This document shows, in pieces, positions 32,091 through 40,662 of a stretch of DNA of 64,000 bases. The notes below the pieces were generated by a model that searched no databases, was not told the origin of the DNA, and saw only the letters and a list, made by a program, of their open reading frames with translations. The position numbers were made by a program, and so were the translations under genes. Position 1 is the first letter of the stretch. Every line of letters starts with the position of its first letter. Origin of the DNA: Chryseobacterium formosum (GTDB taxonomy: Bacteria; Bacteroidota; Bacteroidia; Flavobacteriales; Weeksellaceae); contig NZ_JAOVZW010000013.1 of NCBI RefSeq assembly GCF_026460885.1, positions 124,001 to 188,000 on the forward strand. The letters run 5' to 3'.

Positions 32091-33149
32091 ATGCAATTGG
32101 TAAAAGTAGGTCTGTGTGCGTTTGGAATGAGCGGAAAAGTTTTTCATGCTCCATTTTTAAAAGAACATCCCGGTTTTTTTATGTCGGCGATTGTTGAACG
32201 TTCAAAAGAGGAATCGAAAGACAAATATCCTGACGCAACTATTTATCGTTCTGTAGATGAAATGCTTCAAAATGCAGATATTGATGTTGTTGTGGTAAAT
32301 ACTCCTGTTCAGACTCATTTTGAATACGTAAAAATGGCTTTGGAGGCAGGCAAAAATGTAATTGTTGAAAAACCTTTTACTGTAAGTGTTTCTGAAGCTG
32401 AAGAGTTGGTGAATTTAGCTGAAAGTAAAAATCTTTTTTTAAGTGTTTATCAAAACAGAAGATTTGATCGTGATTATTTACAGGTTCAAAAAGTTTTGGC
32501 CGAAGGAAAACTGGGAAATGTAAGAGAAGTGGAAATCCGTTTTGACAGATTCAGAACTGAGCCGAGTTCAAAAGAGCATAAAGAAAATCATGAATTAAAT
32601 GGTTCAGGAGCAATTCATGATTTAGGTTCGCATTTAGTAGATCAGGCAACACAGTTTTTTGGTTTTCCGGAAAAACTTTTTGCTGATGTTTTTTCGATGA
32701 AAGGAGCAGATTATGCTAATGATTATTTTGAAATTCTTTTATATTATAAAAATGATTTGCGAGTAAGACTAAAATCTTCGGTTTTTACGAAAGAAGATCA
32801 TTTTGCATATAAAATTCATGGTAATAAAGGAAGTTTTTTACAAGAAAGAACAGATAATCAAGAGAATGAATTAACAGCAGGAGCAATTCCTACTTATGGA
32901 AAAGACTGGACTGAACCCTTAAAAGATACTGATGGAATTTTAAATTATTTTAATGAAAATTTAGAAACAGAAAGAGTTTTAACTTCAACTGAGCCTGGGA
33001 ATTATATGAATTATTACCAGCAAATCTACGAACATATTGTCTTCGGATATGCTTTGCCTTCACTTGGAAATGAGGTAATTCAAAACATGAAAATTATAGA
33101 AGCCGCTTTGGAAAGTTCAAAAAAAGGAAAGGTTTTAGATTTAAATTAG
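32091..33149 (+). CDS. Gfo/Idh/MocA-family oxidoreductase
   Basis: 352 residues. Rossmann start VGLCAFGMSGKVFHAPFL (GxGxxG reads as AFGMSG), VVNTPVQTHFE, the conserved EKPFTVSVSEAEEL (Lys of the catalytic motif) and the second domain with YQNRRFDRDY and GSGAIHDLGSHLVDQA (catalytic His/Asp). Resembles the YhhX/YdgJ branch. Oxidises or reduces a sugar or inositol derivative with NAD(P). Cytosolic; divergent from the siderophore receptor. Confidence 0.92.
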   Translation: MQLVKVGLCAFGMSGKVFHAPFLKEHPGFFMSAIVERSKEESKDKYPDATIYRSVDEMLQNADIDVVVVNTPVQTHFEYVKMALEAGKNVIVEKPFTVSVSEAEELVNLAESKNLFLSVYQNRRFDRDYLQVQKVLAEGKLGNVREVEIRFDRFRTEPSSKEHKENHELNGSGAIHDLGSHLVDQATQFFGFPEKLFADVFSMKGADYANDYFEILLYYKNDLRVRLKSSVFTKEDHFAYKIHGNKGSFLQERTDNQENELTAGAIPTYGKDWTEPLKDTDGILNYFNENLETERVLTSTEPGNYMNYYQQIYEHIVFGYALPSLGNEVIQNMKIIEAALESSKKGKVLDLN

Positions 33150-33200
33150 AATATTTGTAACAAATATTGATTAGCAGACTACCTATTATAAAATTAACTT

Positions 33201-33359
33201 ATGAAAAAAAGAAGTTCAAGTTTTACGGTAATTGGTCTTTTGTTTGTCGTTATCGGAATTAGTTTAGTAGATGACAACAAATTTTTAAGATATGGCTTCC
33301 TTTTATTAGGAATGGCATTTCTTTTTTACAGTATTTTTACAATGTTTAAGAAAAGATAA
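33201..33359 (+). CDS. Small two-helix membrane protein (52 residues)
   Basis: ATG 33201 to TAA 33359. Starts MKKRSSSFTVIGLLFVVIGI, a short loop SLVDDNKFLRYG, then FLLLGMAFLFYSIFTMFKKR. Positively charged ends on both sides indicate both termini face the cytosol. It lies 51 nt after the oxidoreductase on the same strand. The clean charge/hydrophobic pattern and the space it fills argue for a real gene; no family is known. Confidence 0.6.
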   Translation: MKKRSSSFTVIGLLFVVIGISLVDDNKFLRYGFLLLGMAFLFYSIFTMFKKR

Positions 33360-33373
33360 TCTTCAATATAAAA

Positions 33374-33402
33374 AAGAGCTGCTCAATTTCTGAACAGCTC
33401 TT
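33374..33402 (-). terminator. Terminator after the ABC-F gene
   Basis: AAGAGCTGCTCA / TGAACAGCTCTT (one mismatch) with a 5-nt loop; T-run on the - strand. May also act weakly on the + strand after the 52-residue protein. Confidence 0.75.
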
Positions 33403-33417
33403 CATCTTTAATTTATC

Positions 33418-35316
33418 TTAATCCTGAAGCTCAAGCCACCTCATTTCATGGTTTTCAAGCTTTTCAGAAAGATTTTCCAGTTCTGCAGAAAGTTTTGATA
33501 TTTTCTCGTAATCAGCTTCATTATTCAGCTGTTCCAAAATTGCTGCTCTTTTTGCTTCAAATTCAGGAATTTCTTTTTCAATCGTTTCCAGTTCGCGTTG
33601 TTCTTTAAAAGAAAGTTTCTTTTTCGGAGCCTGAGATTTTGCAACAGGTGCTTCAACTTTTGCTTCAACTTTTTGCTCAACAACAGGCTTAGGTTTTTTA
33701 TCTTCCTGCTTCTGATTGTCAGTTTCCAACTTTAAATTTTCTCTGTACTCTGAGAAGTTTCCGATAAAATCTTTTATTTTTCCTTCACCTTCAAACGCTA
33801 AAATATGGTCAACAATTCTGTCCATAAAATATCTGTCGTGGGAAACGATAATTAAACTTCCCTGGAAATTCAAAAGGAAATTTTCCAAAACCGTCAAAGT
33901 AGGAAGGTCAAGGTCATTCGTAGGCTCATCAAAAATCAAAAAGTTTGGATTTTGATATAAGATGTACATTAGATGCAATCTTCTTTTTTCACCACCCGAA
34001 AGTTTAGAAATTGGTGAATACTGTGTTTGGTCATCAAATAAGAATAATCTCAAAAACTGCGATGCTGTAATCGTTCTTCCGTTTGCCAAAGGGAAGTTTT
34101 CTGAAATATCTTTAATAAAATCAATGACACGTTCTTCTTCTTTATATTTAAGACCTTTCTGAGAAAAATAACCGAATTTGATGGTTTCTCCAGTTTCAAT
34201 TTCTCCTGAATCTTTCGGTTCAAATCCCTGAATGATATTTAATAAAGTAGATTTTCCAGCACCATTTTTGCCTACAATTCCTACTTTCTCACCTCTTTGA
34301 AAAGAATAACTGAAATCTTTTAGTAATAATTTATCCCCGTAACTTTTAGAAATGTCTTTAAGCTCAAGAATTTTATTTCCTAATCTTTTCATCTCAAAAT
34401 CAAGTTCTAATTTTTCTTTACGGGTATCGGTTTTGGCAACTTTTTCTGTTTCATAGAAGTCGTCCTGTCTGGATTTTGACTTTGTAGTTCTTGCTTTCGG
34501 CTGTCTTCGCATCCACTCCAATTCCTTTCTGTAAAGATTTTGCGCTTTATCAATCGTAGAATTCATGTTATCCTCACGAATCATCTTATTTTCAAGATAA
34601 GTTGCATAAGCTCCGTTGTGGAAATATAAATTCTGATCTTCCATTTCCCAGATAATTCCACAAACTGCATCAAGAAAATAACGGTCGTGAGTTACTAAAA
34701 GAAGAGTGATTTTTGCTTTATTTAAATAATTTTCAAGCCATTCTACCATTTCCACATCAAGGTGGTTGGTTGGCTCATCCATAATTAATAAAGTATGACG
34801 ATGTTCAGCTCTGGTTTCCGTTAAAAGTTTTGCCAAAGCAACACGTTTAATTTGTCCACCGGAAAGCATTCCCATTTTGGCAGTCAAATCTGTAATTTTC
34901 AGCTGAGAAAGAATCTGAGTCATCTCGTTTTCAAGATCCCAAGCTTTGTGAATTTCCATTTCAGCTAATGCCGTTTCCATTTCATCAGGATTTCCTGATA
35001 GCAAAGCGTGATGATATTTTTTTAAAGCCAAAATCGGTGCAGAATCTAAAGTCATCATAAATTCGTCAATCGTGAGATCAGACTCAAAATCAATCTCCTG
35101 ATCAAACAAAACTACCTGAATGTCTTTATTAATAACTACAGTTCCGCTGTCTGCAATTTCTTTTCCCATCAAAATTTTAAGAAGAGTAGACTTTCCGCTT
35201 CCATTTTTGGCAACGATGGCAATTTTGTCGCCCTCATTAATATTGAAATTGATGTTTTTGAAAAGAGTTTTTATTCCGTAAGACTTTGTAAGATTCTCAG
35301 CAGCAACGTAATTCAT
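33418..35316 (-). CDS. ABC-F ATPase, Uup-like
   Basis: 632 residues. Two ABC domains: Walker A AKNGSGKST (36-44) with LSGGQIKR and LLIMDEPTNHLD, and VGKNGAGKST (about 342-351) with LSGGEKRRL and IFDEPTNDLD. Between them is the charged ABC-F linker with RQPKARTTKSKSRQ. The C-terminal 80-residue coiled coil after a Lys/Pro/Ala/Val-rich hinge marks the Uup subgroup. Soluble; ABC-F proteins act on ribosomes, and Uup-like ones also affect transposon excision and DNA structures. Confidence 0.94.
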   Translation of the reverse strand: MNYVAAENLTKSYGIKTLFKNINFNINEGDKIAIVAKNGSGKSTLLKILMGKEIADSGTVVINKDIQVVLFDQEIDFESDLTIDEFMMTLDSAPILALKKYHHALLSGNPDEMETALAEMEIHKAWDLENEMTQILSQLKITDLTAKMGMLSGGQIKRVALAKLLTETRAEHRHTLLIMDEPTNHLDVEMVEWLENYLNKAKITLLLVTHDRYFLDAVCGIIWEMEDQNLYFHNGAYATYLENKMIREDNMNSTIDKAQNLYRKELEWMRRQPKARTTKSKSRQDDFYETEKVAKTDTRKEKLELDFEMKRLGNKILELKDISKSYGDKLLLKDFSYSFQRGEKVGIVGKNGAGKSTLLNIIQGFEPKDSGEIETGETIKFGYFSQKGLKYKEEERVIDFIKDISENFPLANGRTITASQFLRLFLFDDQTQYSPISKLSGGEKRRLHLMYILYQNPNFLIFDEPTNDLDLPTLTVLENFLLNFQGSLIIVSHDRYFMDRIVDHILAFEGEGKIKDFIGNFSEYRENLKLETDNQKQEDKKPKPVVEQKVEAKVEAPVAKSQAPKKKLSFKEQRELETIEKEIPEFEAKRAAILEQLNNEADYEKISKLSAELENLSEKLENHEMRWLELQD

Positions 35317-35337
35317 GAATATCTAAATTTTGTGGTG

Positions 35338-35345
35338 CAAAAGTA
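35338..35345 (-). promoter_or_regulatory. Candidate -7 element for the ABC-F gene
   Basis: TACTTTTG on the - strand, 21 nt before the ATG at 35316. Confidence 0.5.
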
Positions 35346-35431
35346 CGAAATATTAAAGCTTTAACTGCTTAAATATATGGTGATATGATTTTTTAATGTA
35401 GATTTGAAACACTAAACTAATTATAAAAACT

Positions 35432-35950
35432 ATGGTGCAAATTAATTTTCTGGCAATACTTTTTGCCGCTTTAGTTCCTTTGGTTATGGGGTTTGTCTGG
35501 TATAATCCTAAGCTTTTCGGGAATGTCTGGATGAGAGAATCAGGATTGACACAGGAGAAAATGAAAAGCGCAAATATGGGCGTGGTCTTTATTTTGTCAA
35601 TTATTTTATCAATTTTGATCGGGATGTTTCTTCAGTTTGTGACGATTCATCAGTTTGGCGCAGTGGGAATGATTGGAGGTGACGAAAAATTAGCAAAACC
35701 CTCATACACAGCTTTCATGCGTGATTACGGAATGGCGTATCGTTCGTTTGGTCACGGTGCATTACATTCTTTTATGACAGGAATTTTATTTGTTTTTCCT
35801 TTAATTGCTATCAACGCAATGTTCGAAAGAAAATCTTGGAAATACGTTTTCATAAACACCGGATTTTGGACGATTACCATAACAATAATGGGCGGAATTA
35901 TTTGCGGTTGGTATGCAATGGACGGTTTCAATTGGGTGACTCAAAAATAA
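35432..35950 (+). CDS. DUF1761 membrane protein
   Basis: 172 residues. Four hydrophobic segments (about 5-24, 49-69, 110-130, 143-163). The first is followed by the DUF1761 signature GFVWYNPKLFGNVWM (20-34). Inner-membrane protein without known function, common in Bacteroidota. Ends at a terminator that overlaps the next gene's promoter. Confidence 0.9.
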   Translation: MVQINFLAILFAALVPLVMGFVWYNPKLFGNVWMRESGLTQEKMKSANMGVVFILSIILSILIGMFLQFVTIHQFGAVGMIGGDEKLAKPSYTAFMRDYGMAYRSFGHGALHSFMTGILFVFPLIAINAMFERKSWKYVFINTGFWTITITIMGGIICGWYAMDGFNWVTQK

Positions 35951-35981
35951 TTTCAAAATATAAATTTTAAGGCTACATTTG
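35951..35981 (+). promoter_or_regulatory. Promoter of the GNAT-like gene, embedded in a terminator
   Basis: TTTC (35951-35954), 19-bp spacer, TACATTTG (35974-35981). The -7 element runs across the loop of the preceding hairpin terminator. Its last G is 11 nt before the ATG at 35993. Confidence 0.6.
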
Positions 35982-35992
35982 TGGCCTTTTTT
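35969..35992 (+). terminator. Terminator after the DUF1761 gene
   Basis: AAGGCTAC / GTGGCCTT (one wobble) with loop ATTT and six T (35987-35992), directly followed by the ATG of the next gene. Confidence 0.8.
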
Positions 35993-37123
35993 ATGTCTTA
36001 TACTTTTCAAATTTTCAGTTCCGTAAAAGAGCTTCCAACTCATTGGAATCTCATAATCGGGCAACAGAATATTATGTTGTCTGAAGAATATTTTCGTGTT
36101 CTGGAAGATTCAAAACCGACTAATATGAAATGTTTCTTTATTGGATTTTTTTCAGATGGAAATCTAATTGGCGGAGCTTTGTTTCAATATCTGAGCTTCA
36201 TCGAGCATAAGACTTTTCAGAAAGATGAAGTTTTGTGTAGTGTAAGAAATTTTTTAGCCAAAAAATTCACCAAAGATGTAATGATTTTGGGAAATAATAT
36301 GTTGACCGGACAAAACGGTTTTTACTTTGATATTTCAAAAGTTTCCGCAGAAAAATCAATTTCTTTATTAAATGAAGCTTCAAAAACATTACAGAATAAA
36401 TTCGGGAAATCTTCTTTGATCATTTTTAAAGATTATCAGAGATCATTTTTAAAGAATTTTGAAGAAGAAAAATTTAAATCATTTTTTAGATTTTCAGTTC
36501 AGCCGAATATGATTTTAAATATAAAACCGGAATGGAAGACTTTTGAAAATTATGCTGATGATTTTTCTAAAAAGTACAGAGCTAGACTAAAATCTGCAAA
36601 GAAAAAACTGGAAGGAATTCAGAAAACTGAGTTTGATTTAGCTACTCTAAGAAAGTATCAGAAAGAAATGAATATTTTATATCAAAATGTTGCTGAAAAC
36701 GCTCCTTTCAATACTTTTTTTCTTACAGACCATCATTTTGAAAGTATGAAAGAAAATCTTCATGAAAATTTTAAAGTTTTCGGATATTTTTTAGACGAAA
36801 AAGTGATTGGTTTTTATACTTTAATTATTAATAATCAGGATATTGATACTTACTTTTTAGGTTATGACAAAGATATTCAGAAAGAAAAACAAATTTATCT
36901 GAATATGCTTTTTGATATGACTGAATTTGGAATTTCCAATCAATTTAAGCGAATTATTTTTGGAAGAACAGCTTTAGAAATAAAGTCGACAATTGGTGCG
37001 GAACCTGTTGAGATTTTTGGTTTAATCAAACATAACAATAAAGCAATCAATCCTTTTATAGAGAAGATTTTTACATCCTTAAATCCAAAAGTGGAGTGGA
37101 TTCAAAGAAAACCTTTTAAATAA
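35993..37123 (+). CDS. GNAT-superfamily, BioF2-like acyltransferase protein
   Basis: The start is set at ATG 35993 (376 residues); a GTG four codons earlier lies in the terminator hairpin. The C-terminal half shows a GNAT core of the FemAB/BioF2-like type: KKYRARLKSAKKKLEG, FKVFGYFLDEKVIGFYTLIINNQDIDTYFLGYD, then KQIYLNMLFDMTEFGI and FKRIIFGRTALEIKSTIGAEP. Predicted to transfer an acyl or aminoacyl group; substrate unknown. Cytosolic. Confidence 0.8.
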   Translation: MSYTFQIFSSVKELPTHWNLIIGQQNIMLSEEYFRVLEDSKPTNMKCFFIGFFSDGNLIGGALFQYLSFIEHKTFQKDEVLCSVRNFLAKKFTKDVMILGNNMLTGQNGFYFDISKVSAEKSISLLNEASKTLQNKFGKSSLIIFKDYQRSFLKNFEEEKFKSFFRFSVQPNMILNIKPEWKTFENYADDFSKKYRARLKSAKKKLEGIQKTEFDLATLRKYQKEMNILYQNVAENAPFNTFFLTDHHFESMKENLHENFKVFGYFLDEKVIGFYTLIINNQDIDTYFLGYDKDIQKEKQIYLNMLFDMTEFGISNQFKRIIFGRTALEIKSTIGAEPVEIFGLIKHNNKAINPFIEKIFTSLNPKVEWIQRKPFK

Positions 37124-37248
37124 ATTAAGAATTCGGTTCACTTTAATGTGATTTTTTAAATAATATTTAACGAAATCAAACTCAAATTTAATAGGATTTT
37201 AAGAGTGAATTGTATTGAGATTTGAGATTTTTGCTTCAAATTATAATC

Positions 37249-38895
37249 ATGAAAAAACTCAATTTTCTAATTCCACTTTTTATAGCTGGACTTTATCAAT
37301 CTCAAACTATTTCCGGAACGGTTATTTCCAAAGATGAAAATCATCCTATTTCTTATGTGAAAATCGGTGTAGAAAAAGAGAATATTGGAGTAGTTACCGA
37401 CGAAAACGGAAATTTCACCATTGACCTTTCCAAAGCAAATACTGCAAATAAAATTAAAATTGAAGTTGCGGGTTATGAAACCTACACTGAGAATGTTTCA
37501 GATTTCATCAAGCAAAATTCTCAAAAAATTTATCTGAAAGAAAAAATTAAAAATATTCAGGAAGTTAAATTAAAACCTAAAAAATTAGTTGATAAAAACT
37601 GGGGTGTGAATACAAAAACAAAATCTGTGATGTACTCAGTCAATCCAGCTTTTAAAAAAGAAGATTTTTTAGGTGAAACTGCTTTGGAATTTAAGGCAAG
37701 TAAGAGATCAAAAATCAAAAATATCAATCTGAATATTGCAAGTATTACTGCAGATCGACCTGTGATTATGCGATATACGATTTACAATGAAAAAAATGGC
37801 TTCCCAAATGAAAGTATTCTTGATGAGGAAATTACAGTCGAACTGACAAAAGATAAAATTGTTGACCAAACTTTTACTTTGGATGTCAATGATAAGAATA
37901 TTTGGGTTCAAGGCAAATTTTTTGTTGGAATTCAGTTCTTAAAAGAATTTGAAGGCAGATTAAATATCAGTGCAGCCCTTTTCAGAACAGGTTACTTAAG
38001 AAAGTTTTATGGTGACTGGCAAAAAATGAGTATCGCCGCTCCTGCGATTAATATTGATGTGAAAGTTGATAAAAACGCTAAAGATGAAAATAAGCAGGAA
38101 GAATTTGATGACAAAGCTCTTGCTTATGATTTTGGAGATGTAAGTAGATATGTTGAAGAAGCAAATAAAGGGGTTTATGGAAAAAACAATGAAGCCGGAA
38201 AATTTTTAAATCTAAAAGATGCAAACCTTTATTATGAAGTGTATGGCGAAGGCGAACCAATTTTTCTGTTACATGGAAATTCGGGAAGTATAAAAGATTT
38301 TTATCAGCAGATTCCGGTGCTTTCAAAACAATATAAAGTAATTGTGATGGATACAAGAGCGCAGGGAAAAAGTATAGATAAGACTAAAAAAGATTTTAAT
38401 TATAAGATTTTTGCAGATGATGTAAAAACTTTGGCAAATCATTTAGGTTTACAAAAGATAAATATTGCAGGTTGGAGTGACGGCGGAAATACAGGATTGG
38501 AGTTTGCCTTAAAATATCCTGAAAGTCTGAATAAATTGATTACAATCGGTGCAAACGCTTTTCCTGAGGGTATTGATAAGGATTTGATTGATAATTTCAG
38601 TATTAAATATAAAGTTTCACAGCTTGAAAACAAGCCGGAGAATTTTAACGAAGGCAGATTATTAAAATTAATGTTGAAAGAACCGAAAATCACTGAGAAA
38701 CAGTTAAATAAAATTCAGAATAAAGTTTTGGTAATTGCCGGAGAAAAAGATGTTATCACAAAAGAGCACACCAAATTTATGGCTAAACAAATGCCTAATT
38801 CCGAATTGAAAATCTACAAAGATGCTACTCATATGATTCCTTTTGAAAATGCAGAGCAGCTCAATCAGGATATTTTGGAGTTTATGAAGAAATAA
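37249..38895 (+). CDS. Exported CarboxypepD_reg-like / alpha-beta hydrolase fusion
   Basis: Start ATG 37249 (548 residues, MKKLNFLIPLFIAGLYQSQ signal peptide). Residues about 20-100 form a carboxypeptidase-regulatory-like beta sandwich (ISGTVISKDENHPISYVKIG, VVTDENGNFTIDL). A second beta-rich region (about 120-270) follows. From about 320 an alpha/beta hydrolase begins: oxyanion loop LHGNSGS (about 341), nucleophile Ser in GWSDGG (about 409), Asp in GEKD (about 500) and His in DATHMIP (about 527), a complete triad. The first two parts look like a standalone envelope-protein type; the joined enzyme is unusual. Ends 4 bp from a convergent gene. Confidence 0.87.
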   Translation: MKKLNFLIPLFIAGLYQSQTISGTVISKDENHPISYVKIGVEKENIGVVTDENGNFTIDLSKANTANKIKIEVAGYETYTENVSDFIKQNSQKIYLKEKIKNIQEVKLKPKKLVDKNWGVNTKTKSVMYSVNPAFKKEDFLGETALEFKASKRSKIKNINLNIASITADRPVIMRYTIYNEKNGFPNESILDEEITVELTKDKIVDQTFTLDVNDKNIWVQGKFFVGIQFLKEFEGRLNISAALFRTGYLRKFYGDWQKMSIAAPAINIDVKVDKNAKDENKQEEFDDKALAYDFGDVSRYVEEANKGVYGKNNEAGKFLNLKDANLYYEVYGEGEPIFLLHGNSGSIKDFYQQIPVLSKQYKVIVMDTRAQGKSIDKTKKDFNYKIFADDVKTLANHLGLQKINIAGWSDGGNTGLEFALKYPESLNKLITIGANAFPEGIDKDLIDNFSIKYKVSQLENKPENFNEGRLLKLMLKEPKITEKQLNKIQNKVLVIAGEKDVITKEHTKFMAKQMPNSELKIYKDATHMIPFENAEQLNQDILEFMKK

Positions 38896-38904
38896 TCGAT
38901 TATT
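38891..38904. other. Palindrome holding the stop codons of two convergent genes
   Basis: AATAATCGATTATT is a 14-bp perfect palindrome containing the hydrolase TAA (38893-38895) and the subtilisin stop (38900-38902 on the - strand). No terminator lies between these genes. Confidence 0.6.
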
Positions 38905-40501
38905 CTTTCAAAAACTTTTCATAGTAAACTTTATCTTTTGTCTGGATTTTTAAATAGTAGGTTCCTTTAGCAAAATCTTCTACTTTGATTGATTTTTGTG
39001 AAGATTTTAAAATCAGTCTTCCTAAATTGTCGTAAACTTCAACTGAATTAACTTGTGCTTCACTAGCAATATTAAGGATATTTTTTACGGGATTTGGGAA
39101 GATTGCCAAATTTTTCTTTTTAACGAGTTCTGAAGTGTTTAATGTTGAATTATAGAAATTCCCGAAATTCAAAATTCCATAACCCATTTGATTCGTGTGG
39201 GAAGGAAACAATGAGGCAGTCTGTCTCAGATTTGTTCTCATAACATCTCTGTTCATTGCCGGAAAAGCCTGAATTAAACAGGCAACTCCACCTGCAGCAA
39301 TCGGTGTTGCAATCGACGTTCCCGAAACCGAAATTGTAGTATTGTCACTTACAGTCGTTGAAAAACTTCCTCTTGTACTTGCGTCTGGTTTTATCATTCC
39401 TAAAGAATTTGGTCCGTACGAAGAAAATCCGGATGAATTTCCTGCAGAATCAACCGAACCAATAGTGAAAACTTTCACATTATCACCCGGAGTTGTAATG
39501 TAATGCCAAGGAACTTCTCCAGAATTTCCGGCTGCAATTAAAACAAAAATTCCTTTGTTTACAGCGATTTCACTTGCTCTTGCAATAAAAGATTTTGAGC
39601 CGTTCATATCGGCGTAAGTGTAACTGTATCTTGGGTCGTCAAAATTATTGTAACCTAAAGAAGTAGTAATAATATCGACACCTTTTCTGTCTGCTTCTTC
39701 GGCCGCTTCAATCCAATATAATTCTTCTTCAGGAATTTCTGCAGTTGTGGTTTCACTTCTGTAAAGATAAAAATCTGCATCTGGTGCGGAACCTACAAAA
39801 GTATTCGCAATGTAACCGCCAATTGCACCTAAAACTACCGTTCCGTGATTGTTCAATGAAGTATTATAAATATCTGTTCCTTTTGAAACAAAATCGTAAC
39901 CGCCTTTAATTTTACTATTCGTCCATAATCTTGAAAATGCCGAACCAGTATTTACAGTAGGAAATCCAGTGTCTATAACAGCAATTGTTACGCCTGTTCC
40001 GGTAAATCCGGCAAGATGGAGTGGTCTTAAATTTATCTGGTCAATTTGCTCTGAACCTGTTCCATAATCAAAAACAGTCATGTTTTTTTGAGCCAATTCA
40101 AAATCTGACCATTTATTGGTTTGGCTGGTTTTTAAAACCAACGAAGAATTTTTAGCAAAACTTTCCACAGATTGTACAAAAGGTTGTGCTTTGATGATAT
40201 TTACCTGAGCCTGATTCACATTTACGGCAACACCATTCAGCCATTTTGAATAATCGGTAATTGTAAATCCTAAATTTTGTAAGTTTTGAATATAGGTTTG
40301 CTCAATGGGAGCATCTTGGTCATTTAATGCAATTCCTAATGCAGTACGTCTGTTCAACGACTTTTGGGTAAGCTCAGAAAGTGGATTTGCATAAAAGGCA
40401 GCTTTGTTTGGTTTTCCTGTAAAATAAACAAATACAAGCTCAGTCTGCGCAAAAGTTGTAGAGTAACCGGCTAAAAAACAAAAGAGTAAAAGTTTTTTCA
40501 T
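38900..40501 (-). CDS. T9SS-secreted subtilisin-like serine protease (S8)
   Basis: Start at ATG 40501 (533 residues). Signal peptide about 1-19 (cleavage after FAQ). Inhibitor-like propeptide to about 125, then the S8 domain with catalytic D177 (IAVIDTG), H219 (NNHGT) and S396 (SGTSIATP), and oxyanion Asn in AAGNSGE. C-terminal 75-residue type A T9SS sorting domain: AIFPNPVKNILNIAS through GTYYLKIQTKDKVYYEKF. Secreted or surface-bound protease. The upstream near-consensus TATCTTTA may be its -7. Confidence 0.94.
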   Translation of the reverse strand: MKKLLLFCFLAGYSTTFAQTELVFVYFTGKPNKAAFYANPLSELTQKSLNRRTALGIALNDQDAPIEQTYIQNLQNLGFTITDYSKWLNGVAVNVNQAQVNIIKAQPFVQSVESFAKNSSLVLKTSQTNKWSDFELAQKNMTVFDYGTGSEQIDQINLRPLHLAGFTGTGVTIAVIDTGFPTVNTGSAFSRLWTNSKIKGGYDFVSKGTDIYNTSLNNHGTVVLGAIGGYIANTFVGSAPDADFYLYRSETTTAEIPEEELYWIEAAEEADRKGVDIITTSLGYNNFDDPRYSYTYADMNGSKSFIARASEIAVNKGIFVLIAAGNSGEVPWHYITTPGDNVKVFTIGSVDSAGNSSGFSSYGPNSLGMIKPDASTRGSFSTTVSDNTTISVSGTSIATPIAAGGVACLIQAFPAMNRDVMRTNLRQTASLFPSHTNQMGYGILNFGNFYNSTLNTSELVKKKNLAIFPNPVKNILNIASEAQVNSVEVYDNLGRLILKSSQKSIKVEDFAKGTYYLKIQTKDKVYYEKFLKE

Positions 40502-40662
40502 CTCATAATTTTGCATAAAGATAAAACAAAATCAATAAAATTTTTGATAGCACTTTAAATTCCTTATTTTTACGAAAATATTCGTTTAAGAAATCGCTCA
40601 GTTTGAAAAAATAAAACTCAATAAATAAAAGCGATAGAAAAACTTAAAAAAATAAAATTTAT

